Source: Cherax quadricarinatus (lineage: Eukaryota > Arthropoda > Malacostraca > Decapoda > Parastacidae). Taken from it: DNA of 64,000 nt. The DNA lies in contig NC_091303.1 in NCBI RefSeq assembly GCF_038502225.1, positions 24,516,682-24,580,681 of the forward strand, given 5' to 3'. The first letter of the stretch is position 1. Every line of letters starts with the position of its first letter. The notes under the pieces were generated by a model. It was not told the origin of the DNA, searched no databases, and worked only from the letters and a program-made list of their open reading frames with translations. Of the stretch, positions 11,701-20,509 are shown in pieces. The translations under genes and the position numbers were made by a program.

Positions 11701-11806
11701 ACATTGCCTTTGCCTCTGCAAGCAGTCCACGGATGAAAGGTATTTTGTTGTTTGTTGCTGGCTTTAGACCCTGTATATTTGCAAAGAAGAATGTTATCGG
11801 ACTGGT
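8790..11806 (-). pseudogene. Family B ORF2: endonuclease-reverse transcriptase, one frameshift
   Basis: The upstream frame (open from about 11806 to 9827) has the APE-type endonuclease: NIQGLKP, TETHIKD, LLLGDFNLRHL and SDHNIIEV. It continues into the RT with YRPIALTSHIIK, GFRTGRSC and YTDFAKAFDKCDHG. The second frame (9830-8790) continues with SSVPQGTVLAP, the FADD catalytic box and the thumb, ending at GPRGR and stop. The switch lies at 9827-9840 within KRVNP/KSEA, where a one- or two-base indel explains it. Otherwise the coding capacity looks complete, so this is a young inactive copy. Confidence 0.85.
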
Positions 11807-13069
11807 GGTATTGTTGGTACTGGGGGGGATTTTTTTTCCGGCATTAGTATCTGTATCTGTTGGTTTGGAGTGGAGGCCATCGACTGTGGTTCCACTCCAG
11901 GAATGACTGGATTTGGTGTACGATTTCTGCCATTTCCTGCCAGTTTTTTTTTCCTTCCTGGCACTAAAAAACCTCTCCCTCTTGAGTGGCTGTGGCTACC
12001 CAGGTTTTCCCATGGCCTGGATGTTTTGTATCTTTTTGTCCCCTTTAGATGGTATGCCTGGCAATTTAAGTTATAGCACAGTCTTTCCTGTACTGAAGAG
12101 GTACACAGTTCAGGGTGAAAAAGCTTACAGGAAGGGAGTTTGCATTTTCCTGTTGTCATATGGGCATGGCATTTCCTAGGGTGGTCATAGTTGCACGTCC
12201 CATCTGTTTTTCCAGATTTCCCATGCCAGCAGATACCGAGTGCATAGTATGTGCACAGGCTTGGTTTCCGTTTGCCTTGGGTTTCTGTGACTGTATTCCC
12301 TGTTGGTGCATGTTTCCCTGTCTTACTTCTATCCTCCCTAGCACCAACAATGGAGCTCCCACCAGTTGTTTTTGGTAATATATCCTCACTATTGCTAGTG
12401 GAGTCCTCTTGTTTGCTATTTCCTGCGGTATTTCTAGTTTGCAATATTGGTTTTATCTTATCTTTGACTACACTTGTTTCCCTACTATGGCTCCTGTCCC
12501 CTATGAGGTCATTTATATGTATTCCTTCCTGCGTATAATTCCCGACTACCTGGACAAAATCTCCAGCTTCACCATTACTGTCTCCCAGGACAGCATCTCC
12601 AGCTTCCCCAATTACTGTCTCCCAGGACAGCACCTCTAGCTTCACCATTACTGTCTCCCAGGACAGCACCTCCAGCTTCCCCATTACTGTCTCCCAGGAC
12701 AGCACTATCAGCCCCCCATTTACTGCCTACCAGGACATCATCTCCAGCCTTACAGTTTCTGACTACATGGCCAGTATCAAGGGCAGTACCATTCAGCCCG
12801 GACTTTTTATGTTCCCATCTGTTGTAGAAAGCTTCCAGGTTTTCTATGAAAGCAGCTTTGATGTTGACCTCTTTTAATACCCTTGTGATTTTAGTCCACA
12901 GATTTATCTCATTTGGGCATACCCAAAAACACTTCCCTGTTTTAATACTGCTTGTAGCTAGTTCTTGGATATCTGCACAAGGGGCGTGACACCAATTTCC
13001 ACAGAAATGACAATTTATGCATGTGGAAGCCCGTTTGTTTGACTGACCACAGACTACACACAGCTTCAT
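11794..13069 (-). pseudogene. Family B ORF1: PHD-like and CCCH-type zinc-finger protein
   Basis: From 13069 the first frame encodes CVVCGQS, CINCHFCGNWCHAPC and FWVCPNE, a PHD-like Cys/His pattern. It then runs into a minisatellite coding VLGDSNGEAG-type repeats, where the frame shifts. The second frame (12705-11794) carries CTYYALGICWHG, CNYDHPRKCHAH, CKLPSCKLFHPELC and CYNLNCQAYH, a series of CCCH-like fingers. A basic tail follows and the ORF ends about where ORF2 opens. ORF1 proteins of this type bind element RNA. The repeat array probably caused the shift. Confidence 0.75.
12560..12740 (-). repeat. 36-bp minisatellite inside ORF1
   Basis: Tandem units of about 36 bp share CTGTCTCCCAGGACAGCA and then CTCCAGCTTC. 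The period is a multiple of three, so it encodes a 12-residue repeat (VLGDSNGEAGGA-like). Copies differ by small indels, which break the ORF1 frame. Confidence 0.85.
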
Positions 13070-13100
13070 AATGATTTGAATGGTTGATTTACTGCAATTC

Positions 13101-13310
13101 TACTAGCAACCTTTTGAATATTCTATTAATAACCTGCTAGGTGGTGCACAACGAAACCGTTTGAAACCAGTCCAGGGTTCGGGCCAGTCTTTGATATATT
13201 GTAAAAAAGTATTCATGTTTGTGTTTTCTGCCAGTGTATTCTGTCTATTAATAAAATTTCATACAGAATATAAAATATACGGGGTGGTAGGAGAAGAAAA
13301 TATTCAAACA
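13101..13310. other. Upstream flank of family B, nothing assigned
   Basis: This stretch probably includes the 5' UTR of the family B element (minus strand) and then unassigned DNA. No exon or repeat family was recognised. Confidence 0.4.
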
Positions 13311-13317
13311 GCTCCGG

Positions 13318-13740
<423 letters not shown>

Positions 13741-14028
13741 TTTCAGTGTAAATTGTAGGGACACATAGCCTAGGAGTAGATAAAGACTTCGAGGTAAAAT
13801 ATTAGGATTTCTTTCTAAAGTCATTTGAGTATTCCACTTCCTCTCCCACCTCATCTTTTGTTACTTCACCAATTGGTATATTTTATTATGTAATATGGTA
13901 CACAAGGATGAAGATATATTTAGGGCACAAGATGGCATATACAATACGTGAGGTTTGAGGGATACATTATAAATACATATTACTCCATGTTACTCAAACA
14001 TTACATTACAAAAATCTAGTCTAGCTGC
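13741..14028. other. Intronic DNA without assigned features
   Basis: AT-rich sequence between the microsatellite and the SINE at 14042. No coding exon, RNA gene or repeat was recognised. Confidence 0.4.
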
Positions 14029-14041
14029 TCAGAGCTGGGGT

Positions 14042-14208
14042 CCCCTCAAGGAAGGCTCCTTGACGCTGGTGAGGGGCTCTTGATTCAGGGAATTGGATCT
14101 GTGCTCCAGTTCCCTGAATTAAGCCTGAATACCTTCCACATCCCCCCACAGGCGCTGTATAATCCTACGGGTTTAGCGCTTCCCCCTTGATTATAATAAT
14201 AATAATAA
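14042..14208 (+). mobile_element. SINE-like insertion with 13-bp target duplication
   Basis: A 167-bp insertion between two perfect copies of TCAGAGCTGGGGT (14029-14041 and 14209-14221). It starts CCCCTCAAGGAAGG, contains GCGCTGTATAATCC and ends in (TAA)n. A diverged relative of the 3' part (GGCACTGTATGGCCC, GGGTTTAGCACT) is at 62830-62870. No tRNA head is evident, so the RNA ancestor is unknown. Confidence 0.85.
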
Positions 14209-14423
14209 TCAGAGCTGGGGTGCGTAAGCAGGAAACACAATCGTCGACCATTTGAAGCTGATTAGATGAGGAATCCTCAGCAGTTTTGGGTATAAGGAAG
14301 CAATATACAGAACAAGCTTAAGCTGGGGCTACATTTCCCTCATTCCAAAGCTTTATCAAGTCATAAGGCAGAAGGTAATCCCAGTAAAGTTTGCTCTGTG
14401 CAGTGTATGTAGTCTGAACGTAC

Positions 14424-14554
14424 CATTGCTAGAGGTATTTTCCAGCCAGTTGTCCTGCCGTAGGCTGTGTGACAAGACTTCTTGCCCCGCAGGTCCAGCG
14501 TGCGGGTCACTGTACCCCGTCGCACTACCATCACTGCTTTGTACCGATAGTCAT
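14424..14554 (-). CDS. Transferrin lobe 3 exon, first Tyr and anion site
   Basis: 131 bp, entering with two bases (D codon) and ending in phase 0. Acceptor GGCTTACAG, donor GTACGT. It encodes DYRYKAVMVVRRG, aligning with the human YYAVAVVKK motif and keeping the iron Tyr. DLRGKKSCHTAYGRTTGWKI follows and keeps the anion-binding Thr and Arg of CHTGLGRSAGW. It connects in frame to LKRDGVI of the next exon. Confidence 0.95.
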
Positions 14555-14634
14555 CTGTAAGCCAGAACAACTTGGTTATTTAATTATTTAGAAGAAGGAT
14601 TTTCATTTGAAAAAGAATTGCCTTCTTAAATGTT

Positions 14635-15025
14635 ATTCCGGAAATGTTATTCCGAAAATCACTCACTACGAAAGCAAAAGACTTGGCAGACGATGCACCA
14701 TCCCCCCAATGAAAAGCAGGGGTGTCACTAGCACGTTAAGAGACCATATAATAAGTGTCAGGGGCCCGAGACTGTTCAACTGCCTCCCAGCACACATAAG
14801 GGGGATTACCAACAGACCCCTGGCAGTCTTCAAGCTGGCACTGGACAAGCACCTAAAGTCAGTTCCTGATCAGCCGGGCTGTGGCTCGTACGTTGGTTTG
14901 CGTGCAGCCAGCAGCAACAGCCTGGTTGATCAGGCTCTGATCCACCAGGAGGCCTGGTCACAGACCGGGCCGCGGGGGCGTTGACCCCCGGAACTCTCTC
15001 CAGGTAAACTCTCCAGGTTAAATGA
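14635..15025 (+). mobile_element. 5'-truncated family B 3' end
   Basis: It encodes the last ~115 residues of family B ORF2 (KITHYESKRLGRRC to GPRGR, stop at 14984) and ends in CTCCAGGTAAACTCTCCAGG. It is nearly identical to the 3' end of the 8.75-13.1 kb element, which indicates recent activity. Confidence 0.9.
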
Positions 15026-15079
15026 GAAGGTTAACAGCATAATGAACTTTGCTCTGGTTATTAATGTTAATGGTTAAGG

Positions 15080-16362
15080 TCATATACACCGAGAGATCTA
15101 TGTCTCTGTGTATATACACCGAGAGGTCTATGTCTCTCTGTGTATATACACCGAGAGGTCTATGTCTCTCTGTGTATATACACCGAGAGGTCTATGTCTC
15201 TCTGTGTATATACACCGAGAGGTCTATGTCTCTCTGTGTATATACACCGAGAGGTCTATGTCTCTCTGTGTATATACACCGAGAGGTCTATGTCTCTCTG
15301 TGTATATACACCGAGAGGTCTATGTCTCTCTGTGTATATACACCGAGAGGTCTATGTCTCTCTGTGTATATACACCGAGAGGTCTATGTCTCTCTGTGTA
15401 TATACACCGAGAGGTCTATGTCTCTCTGTGTATATACACCGAGAGGTCTATGTCTCTGTGTATATACACCGAGAGGTCTATGTCTCTCTGTGTATATACA
15501 CCGAGAGGTCTATGTCTCTCTGTGTATATACACCGAGAGGTCTATGTCTCTCTGTGTATATACACCGAGAGGTCTATGTCTCTCTGTGTATATACACCGA
15601 GAGGTCTATGTCTCTCTGTGTATATACACCGAGAGGTCTATGTCTCTGTGTATATACACCGAGAGGTCTATGTCTCTGTGTATATACACCGAGAGGTCTA
15701 TGTCTCTCTGTGTATATACACCGAGAGGTCTATGTCTCTCTGTGTATATACACCGAGAGGTCTATGTCTCTCTGTGTATATACACCGAGAGGTCTATGTC
15801 TCTCTGTGTATATACACCGAGAGGTCTATGTCTCTCTGTGTATATACACCGAGAGGTCTATGTCTCTCTGTGTATATACACCGAGAGGTCTATGTCTCTC
15901 TGTGTATATACACCGAGAGGTCTATGTCTCTCTGTGTATATACACCGAGAGGTCTATGTCTCTCTGTGTATATACACCGAGAGGTCTATGTCTCTGTGTA
16001 TATACACCGAGAGGTCTATGTCTCTCTGTGTATATACACCGAGAGGTCTATGTCTCTCTGTGTATATACACCGAGAGGTCTATGTCTCTGTGTATATACA
16101 CCGAGAGGTCTATGTCTCTCTGTGTATATACACCGAGAGGTCTATGTCTCTCTGTGTATATACACCGAGAGGTCTATGTCTCTGTGTATATACACCGAGA
16201 GGTCTATGTCTCTGTGTATATACACCGAGAGGTCTATGTCTCTCTGTGTATATACACCGAGAGGTCTATGTCTCTCTGTGTATATACACCGAGAGGTCTA
16301 TGTCTCTGTGTATATACACCGAGAGGTCTATGTCTCTGTGTATATACACCGAGAGGTCTATG
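15080..16362. repeat. 32-bp minisatellite, about 40 units
   Basis: Tandem TATACACCGAGAGGTCTATG plus TCTCTCTGTG, 32 bp per unit, with occasional 30-bp units lacking one CT. Units are otherwise almost identical. The array fills most of the intron between the lobe 3 exons at 16455 and 14554. The three 420-440 residue frames through it come from the repeat and are not genes. Decayed single units persist at 54186-54385. Confidence 0.97.
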
Positions 16363-16454
16363 CACTTTGAGATTAGCACATGATTTCTTTCAAAATAATT
16401 TTATTATAAAGGCTACAGACAATAATTTTCCTGGTGCTCCCTCCAGTGACTTAC

Positions 16455-16579
16455 CAGCAGCATAGATAGGATCACGAGCTTGTGCAATAATTCTCAGATT
16501 AGGATTAAACTTGAGATAACTTCCTGGCAATGGTGTCATATCTACCTGACCTCTCATCACTCGTCTCACGCAGTCCAAC
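16455..16579 (-). CDS. Transferrin lobe 3 exon, iron Asp replaced
   Basis: 125 bp, one base in and one base out of phase. Acceptor GGGCTGTCAAG, donor GTAAGT. It encodes LDCVRRVMRGQVDMTPLPG, which aligns with human [20 protein letters not shown]. The position of the iron-binding Asp (D63 of human transferrin) is Pro here. It ends AQARDPIYAA and connects to DDYRYKAV. This substitution should weaken or abolish iron binding by this lobe. Confidence 0.92.
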
Positions 16580-16737
16580 CTTGACAGCCCGGAAGAGAAA
16601 TAGCAAACTAGAGATTTGGTAATATATCTGTAGCCAACGTTGATATATGACTAAGTTCATACTTAGTACTGAACATTTTTAAACCACGTTATAGACAAAA
16701 ACAGATCAATGAAACGTGTTGTGGTAGGACACGTTAC

Positions 16738-16840
16738 CTGTCTCTAGCACTGACGCAAACAAACTGCTGCCCCTCTTCAGTCATCGTGGCAGCCATGGCC
16801 TTGCAGTCTGCCATCTGCTCCTCAAGGGCACACACGCGAA
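16738..16840 (-). CDS. Transferrin lobe 3 first exon
   Basis: 103 bp, two bases in and two out. Acceptor AATGTTTCCAG, donor GTAACG. It encodes RVCALEEQMADCKAMAA, matching the start of a lobe (VRWCAVSEHEATKC in human), and ends FVCVSARD, matching ACVKKAS. It joins LDCVRR of the next exon through an AGG Arg codon. The equivalent part of lobe 2 is a single exon (38750-38987). Confidence 0.93.
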
Positions 16841-16947
16841 CTGGAAACATTAAGATGATGAGGTAAGCATTTTCAGAATCTAAAAAGTTTGAAATAATGG
16901 AAAACTACATGAATAAATATCTTTGCACAATAGTGTCTCTGACTTAC

Positions 16948-17093
16948 CGTCGCAGTTGTGAAGTTCACTAAGTTTCTTAAAGTAATCCTTCTTTCTTCTT
17001 ATCTCCTCTGGAGTATCTTCACTTAAAGCTCTCAGTCCGACAGCTGAGTTCTTCACCAGTAAGTCTGACTTGCCTTGGTATTTTCCAAAGAGC
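16948..17093 (-). CDS. Transferrin exon: end of lobe 2 and start of linker
   Basis: 146 bp, one base in and one out. Acceptor TCAATTTCCAAG, donor GTAAGT. It encodes LFGKYQGKSDLLVKNSAVGL, matching the family's GKDLLFKDSA block near the end of a lobe, then a charged linker (EEIRRKKDYFKKL) and HNCD, leading into the next lobe's VRVCALEEQ. Confidence 0.93.
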
Positions 17094-17339
17094 CTTGGAA
17101 ATTGAAAGTTGAAATTAATTGAAAAGTATAAAGAAAAAAAAAGTGTGGATACAGAATACATGCAGTTGGGGAGAAAATTCAACAAATACAAACAGGCTAT
17201 CGAAGAGGTAAAACATAAACTTTGGGGAAGTGCCTAGAAAAAACATTTACTCCAGACCAGTCTCCTGAAGCGCCATCAACATTACATCAACAGCACGAGC
17301 TAAGGTCGCAAACATAAGAGTTGCATTCCGTAACCTCGA

Positions 17340-17720
17340 CGAACATCAACTTAAAACACCGTTTACAAAAGCAAAAGACTCGGCAGACGATGCAACATCC
17401 CTCCAATGAAAAGCAGGAGTGTCACTAGCACGTTAAGAGACAACACAATAGGTGTCAGGGGCCCCAAGACTGTTCAACTGCCTCCAAGCATACATAAGGG
17501 GGATTACCCATAGACCCCTACCTGTCTTTAAGCAGGCACTGGACAGGCACCTAAAGTCGGTACCTGACCAGCCGGGCTGTGGCTCGTACGTTGGATTGCG
17601 TACAGCCAGCAGTAACAGCCTGGTTGATCAGGTTCTGATTCACCACGAGGCATGGTCACAGACCGGGCCGCGGGGGCGTTGACCCCCGAAACTCTCTCCA
17701 GGTAAACTCCAGGTACCCTT
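17340..17720 (+). mobile_element. 5'-truncated family B 3' end, older copy
   Basis: It matches the last part of family B ORF2 (APRLFNCLQAYIRGI, LKSVPDQPGCGSYVGLR, WSQTGPRGR) with more substitutions than the 14.6 kb copy, then CTCCAGGTAAACTCCAGGTA. Confidence 0.85.
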
Positions 17721-17934
17721 CTTGAGTATGAAGCACCGGTGTAGAGCCCCTCATTTAAAAAAACATAAAGGCATGTATCCAGACTGGTTCCTGAATTGAG
17801 GAAAATGAGCCGTTTAAAAGTCCTGTGGCGAATTTGAGTCGAGTGATAGAAGCTCTTTAGAAAGGATTAAAGCGTTAGGCCTTCCATCAATGGAAGAACA
17901 CTGATGTGTTTTGGCCGCTGCGCGATCCGAGAAA

Positions 17935-18324
17935 AGTGGCTCTTAGTTTTATAGCTAGCGCACTCACCTCACACACTGAGGTCCGGAGCTCGAATCTCTG
18001 GTACGACTGGAAAACATTAGGACGTATTTCCATAAGACACCTGCTGCCCCTGTTCACCTATCAGTACAAAATGGGTACCTAGATGTAAAGTAAAAAGACA
18101 CAAGTGCAACTAATGTGACATTTTATTGTGGCAACGTTTCGCTCTCCAGGAGCTTTGTCAAGCCGTACCTGGATGTTAGTCGACTGGTGTGGGTCGCATC
18201 CTGGGACAAAACTGACCTAATTTGCCCGAAATGCTCTGCATAACAAACAGCTTTCTATATAGTAGTATGTCATTGATGTCAGCTAGGTCTGTATACCTTG
18301 TACATGTACTTGTAGAAATAAAGA

Positions 18325-18360
<36 letters not shown>
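17935..18360 (+). mobile_element. tRNA-derived SINE carrying a 79-bp Penelope-type insert
   Basis: The degenerate head (CTAGCGCACTCACCTCACAC, then GAGCTCGAATCTC as B box) is followed by the body GATGTTAGTCGACTGGTGTG, ACTTGTAGAAATAAAG and an (ATT)n tail, shared with 53341-53660 and 63067-63380. At 18087-18165 a fragment containing GCAACGTTTCGCTCTCC interrupts it. It is flanked by TACCTAGATGT and TACCTGGATGT, an 11-bp target duplication with one difference. Confidence 0.75.
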
Positions 18361-18539
18361 CCTGTAAGCCTAGCCCCCTCTACCACAACGTACGCATAAG
18401 ACATAAATATAGAGTGCGACATATGTTTTACTGCAGTAGTTAATTGTCGTTACTCAAGATCTAAAAAACAATTGGAAAAAGACAATCATAAATTTTCTCA
18501 TGGAAATAAAATCCAAATTTCCTCAATAAAAATGGCAAA

Positions 18540-19275
18540 TGTAATGGGAAACCCATCACTTCAGCTTGCTCAGTAAAATATTTGGGAAACCCCTTTGACC
18601 CATGCATGTCAGGAGAACTGATAGGGAACAGTGTAGTAAAGAAAGCGAATGCCAGACTGAAGTTCCTCTACAGACAAGCACAGTGTCTACCTACTGAGGC
18701 TCGCAAGACCCTATGTCCAGCACTTATACAATGTCATATGGACTACGTTTACTCTTCATGGTACTCTGCCTTGATAAAACAACTAAAAGGTAAACTGCAA
18801 ATCACCCAGAACAAAATGATAAGAATCATCCTGGACCTGGATCCAAGAGAACATGTAGGCCAGGATGAATTACAACAACTGGATGTGTTGAATGTTGAAG
18901 ACAGAGTAAAACAACTAAAGTTAAATCAGATTTATAAAATTGTTCACAAGGAGTGTCCAGAATATCTTTCTGCCAATTTTGTCAAGGTTGGGAACCAAAG
19001 TAACCATAATACTAGGGGGAGAGAGTACAACTCTGTAGTACCCACAGTCAGTGGCCAGGCTTCAAACCCCTTTCATTGTACAGCAATAAAGGAATGGAAT
19101 AGACTGCCTGCACATGTCAAAGCCAGTCATAGCATGAACCAGTTCAAGAAGAGTGCCAAAAGGTACCTAATAAATGTAGCAACAGAAAGTGAAAATTATT
19201 TTTTATTTTTGTTTAGCTAACACCGGGCCGCGGGGGCGTTGACCCCCGAAACCGTCTCCAGATAAACTCACATGT
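18540..19275 (+). mobile_element. 5'-truncated non-LTR element, family E
   Basis: The open frame 18582-19220 encodes the C-terminal thumb region of a reverse transcriptase (VKKANARLKFLYRQAQ, KTLCPALIQCHMDYVYSSW, KLQITQNKMIRIIL, EWNRLPAHVKASHS). It differs from families A-D. The 3' UTR (GGGCCGCGGGGGCGTTGACC) resembles that of family B, so the two may share a 3' end. Confidence 0.75.
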
Positions 19276-19551
19276 AATATAAAAAACTCATTTGACCTTG
19301 TTCCTAGTATTATTATTATAGTATTATAATAATAATAAAATATTATCTCCTTTATAGTACAATAATAAGGTATTATAAGGACCTCAATGGAAATTAGTCA
19401 CCCCTGACTTTGTTATTTTAGGTTCTCTACACATATACTGCTGTGTATGATAATCTATGTAACTGTATTTGTGTATACCTGAATAAACTTACATACTTAC
19501 TGAAATTTATACGGCCCCAAACCAATTCTAACTTTCCGCTATGAGAGTTTT
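19276..19551. other. Intronic DNA, TTA-rich, no gene seen
   Basis: It holds imperfect (ATT)n and an AATAAACTTACATACTTAC stretch reminiscent of a retroelement 3' end. No exon was recognised. Confidence 0.4.
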
Positions 19552-19906
19552 GAAGGTTTAGGAGGCACGTAAGTTCCCCCAGTCTTCTAATAACATGTTC
19601 ATTTTTCCACTATAATCTACCTTGTCCACAATTATTATCATATTTACTTTGTTTGGTAAGATGAAGTCCAGGATCATTCCTTAATTCATGGTATAACTTA
19701 ACAAATCTTTGAGGTCAGTTGTGTTGCAGAAGTCTGAACTTTGCTCAGACCTCTGCAACACAACTGCAACACCTCTGCAACATAATTGTCCTCAAAGATT
19801 TGTTAAGTTATATCATGAATTAAGGAAAGATTCTAGACAAGGTAGATTATAGTAGAAAAATGAACATGTTATTAGAAGACAGGGGAACTTACGTGCCCCT
19901 TAAACC
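19552..19906. repeat. Long hairpin (foldback) element
   Basis: Two long imperfect arms, 19552-19740 and 19747-19906, are reverse complements with only a few bases between them. The outer ends include GGCACGTAAGTTCCCCC and GGGGAACTTACGTGCCCC. The centre is CAGTTGTGTTGCAGAAGTC against CCTCTGCAACACAACTG. No ORF is present. A transcript through it would form a long double-stranded stem. Confidence 0.85.
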
Positions 19907-20244
19907 AATTATAACTGACATTAATCAGTGACATTAATCAGCACTTCCAGTGTGCAGCTTGACAGAAATTGCGTTCTTAAATTATCGGTATTGAAGGTGT
20001 GAAGGTGACTGGTTGAAGTCTTCACAAATTATAACATGAAAACTCAATATCTCAAGTTCAAAAAATTCTTAAATTAAACTGCCAAATCGGGATATACACA
20101 ACAAATATGCAATCAAGTTCTTTCTTTAATTAAGACAGACCAACTTTTAAATTTTGAAGCCGGTCATTGCCAATTATCGGTAAGAAACCAGTCTGTTTAA
20201 GAATCGCATATTAAAACTCACGCAACTCTAAATCAATATGGAGC

Positions 20245-20437
20245 TCCCTGCTGGAGCAGGGAGAGAGAGGATCTAGTAACGATCAGTGAAGAGGCGGGCC
20301 AGGAGCTGAATCTCGACCCCATCAACCACAAATAGGTGAGTAAAATAGGTGAGTACACACACACAAACGAAGAGGCGGGGCCAGGAACTGGGTCTCGACC
20401 CCTGCAACCACAAATAGGTGAGTACGAATAGGTGAAT

Positions 20438-20488
<51 letters not shown>

Positions 20489-20509
20489 AACAAACAAACA
20501 CACACACAC
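20245..20509 (+). mobile_element. Two family C 3' tail fragments and (CA)n
   Basis: Two successive tails, 20245-20366 and 20370-20440, each carry GAAGAGGCGGG, CTCGACCCC and paired AGGTGAGTA units. They are separated by short (CA)n and followed by (CA)n at 20444-20509. They are the ends of heavily truncated copies. Confidence 0.8.

Larger units (their letters stand above)
8750..13100 (-). mobile_element. CR1-like non-LTR retrotransposon, family B, near full length
   Basis: It runs on the minus strand from ORF1 (start 13069) through ORF2 (about 11806 to 8790) to a 3' tail of tandem CCAGGTAAACT units near 8755-8785. It has the two-ORF plan of CR1-type elements: ORF1 with zinc fingers, ORF2 with an APE-type endonuclease and RT. 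Damage is light, with one shift in ORF2 near 9830 and one in ORF1 near 12600. Truncated relatives lie at 14640-15025 (almost identical), 17340-17720, 54216-54288 and 62570-62720. The tail sits at the 3' end of the R2/NeSL-like remnant. Confidence 0.85.

Noticed and set aside
15049..16465. Three overlapping 420-444 residue frames
   Set aside because: All three plus frames are open because the 32-bp unit lacks stops. The proteins are pure repeat, with no codon bias or domain.
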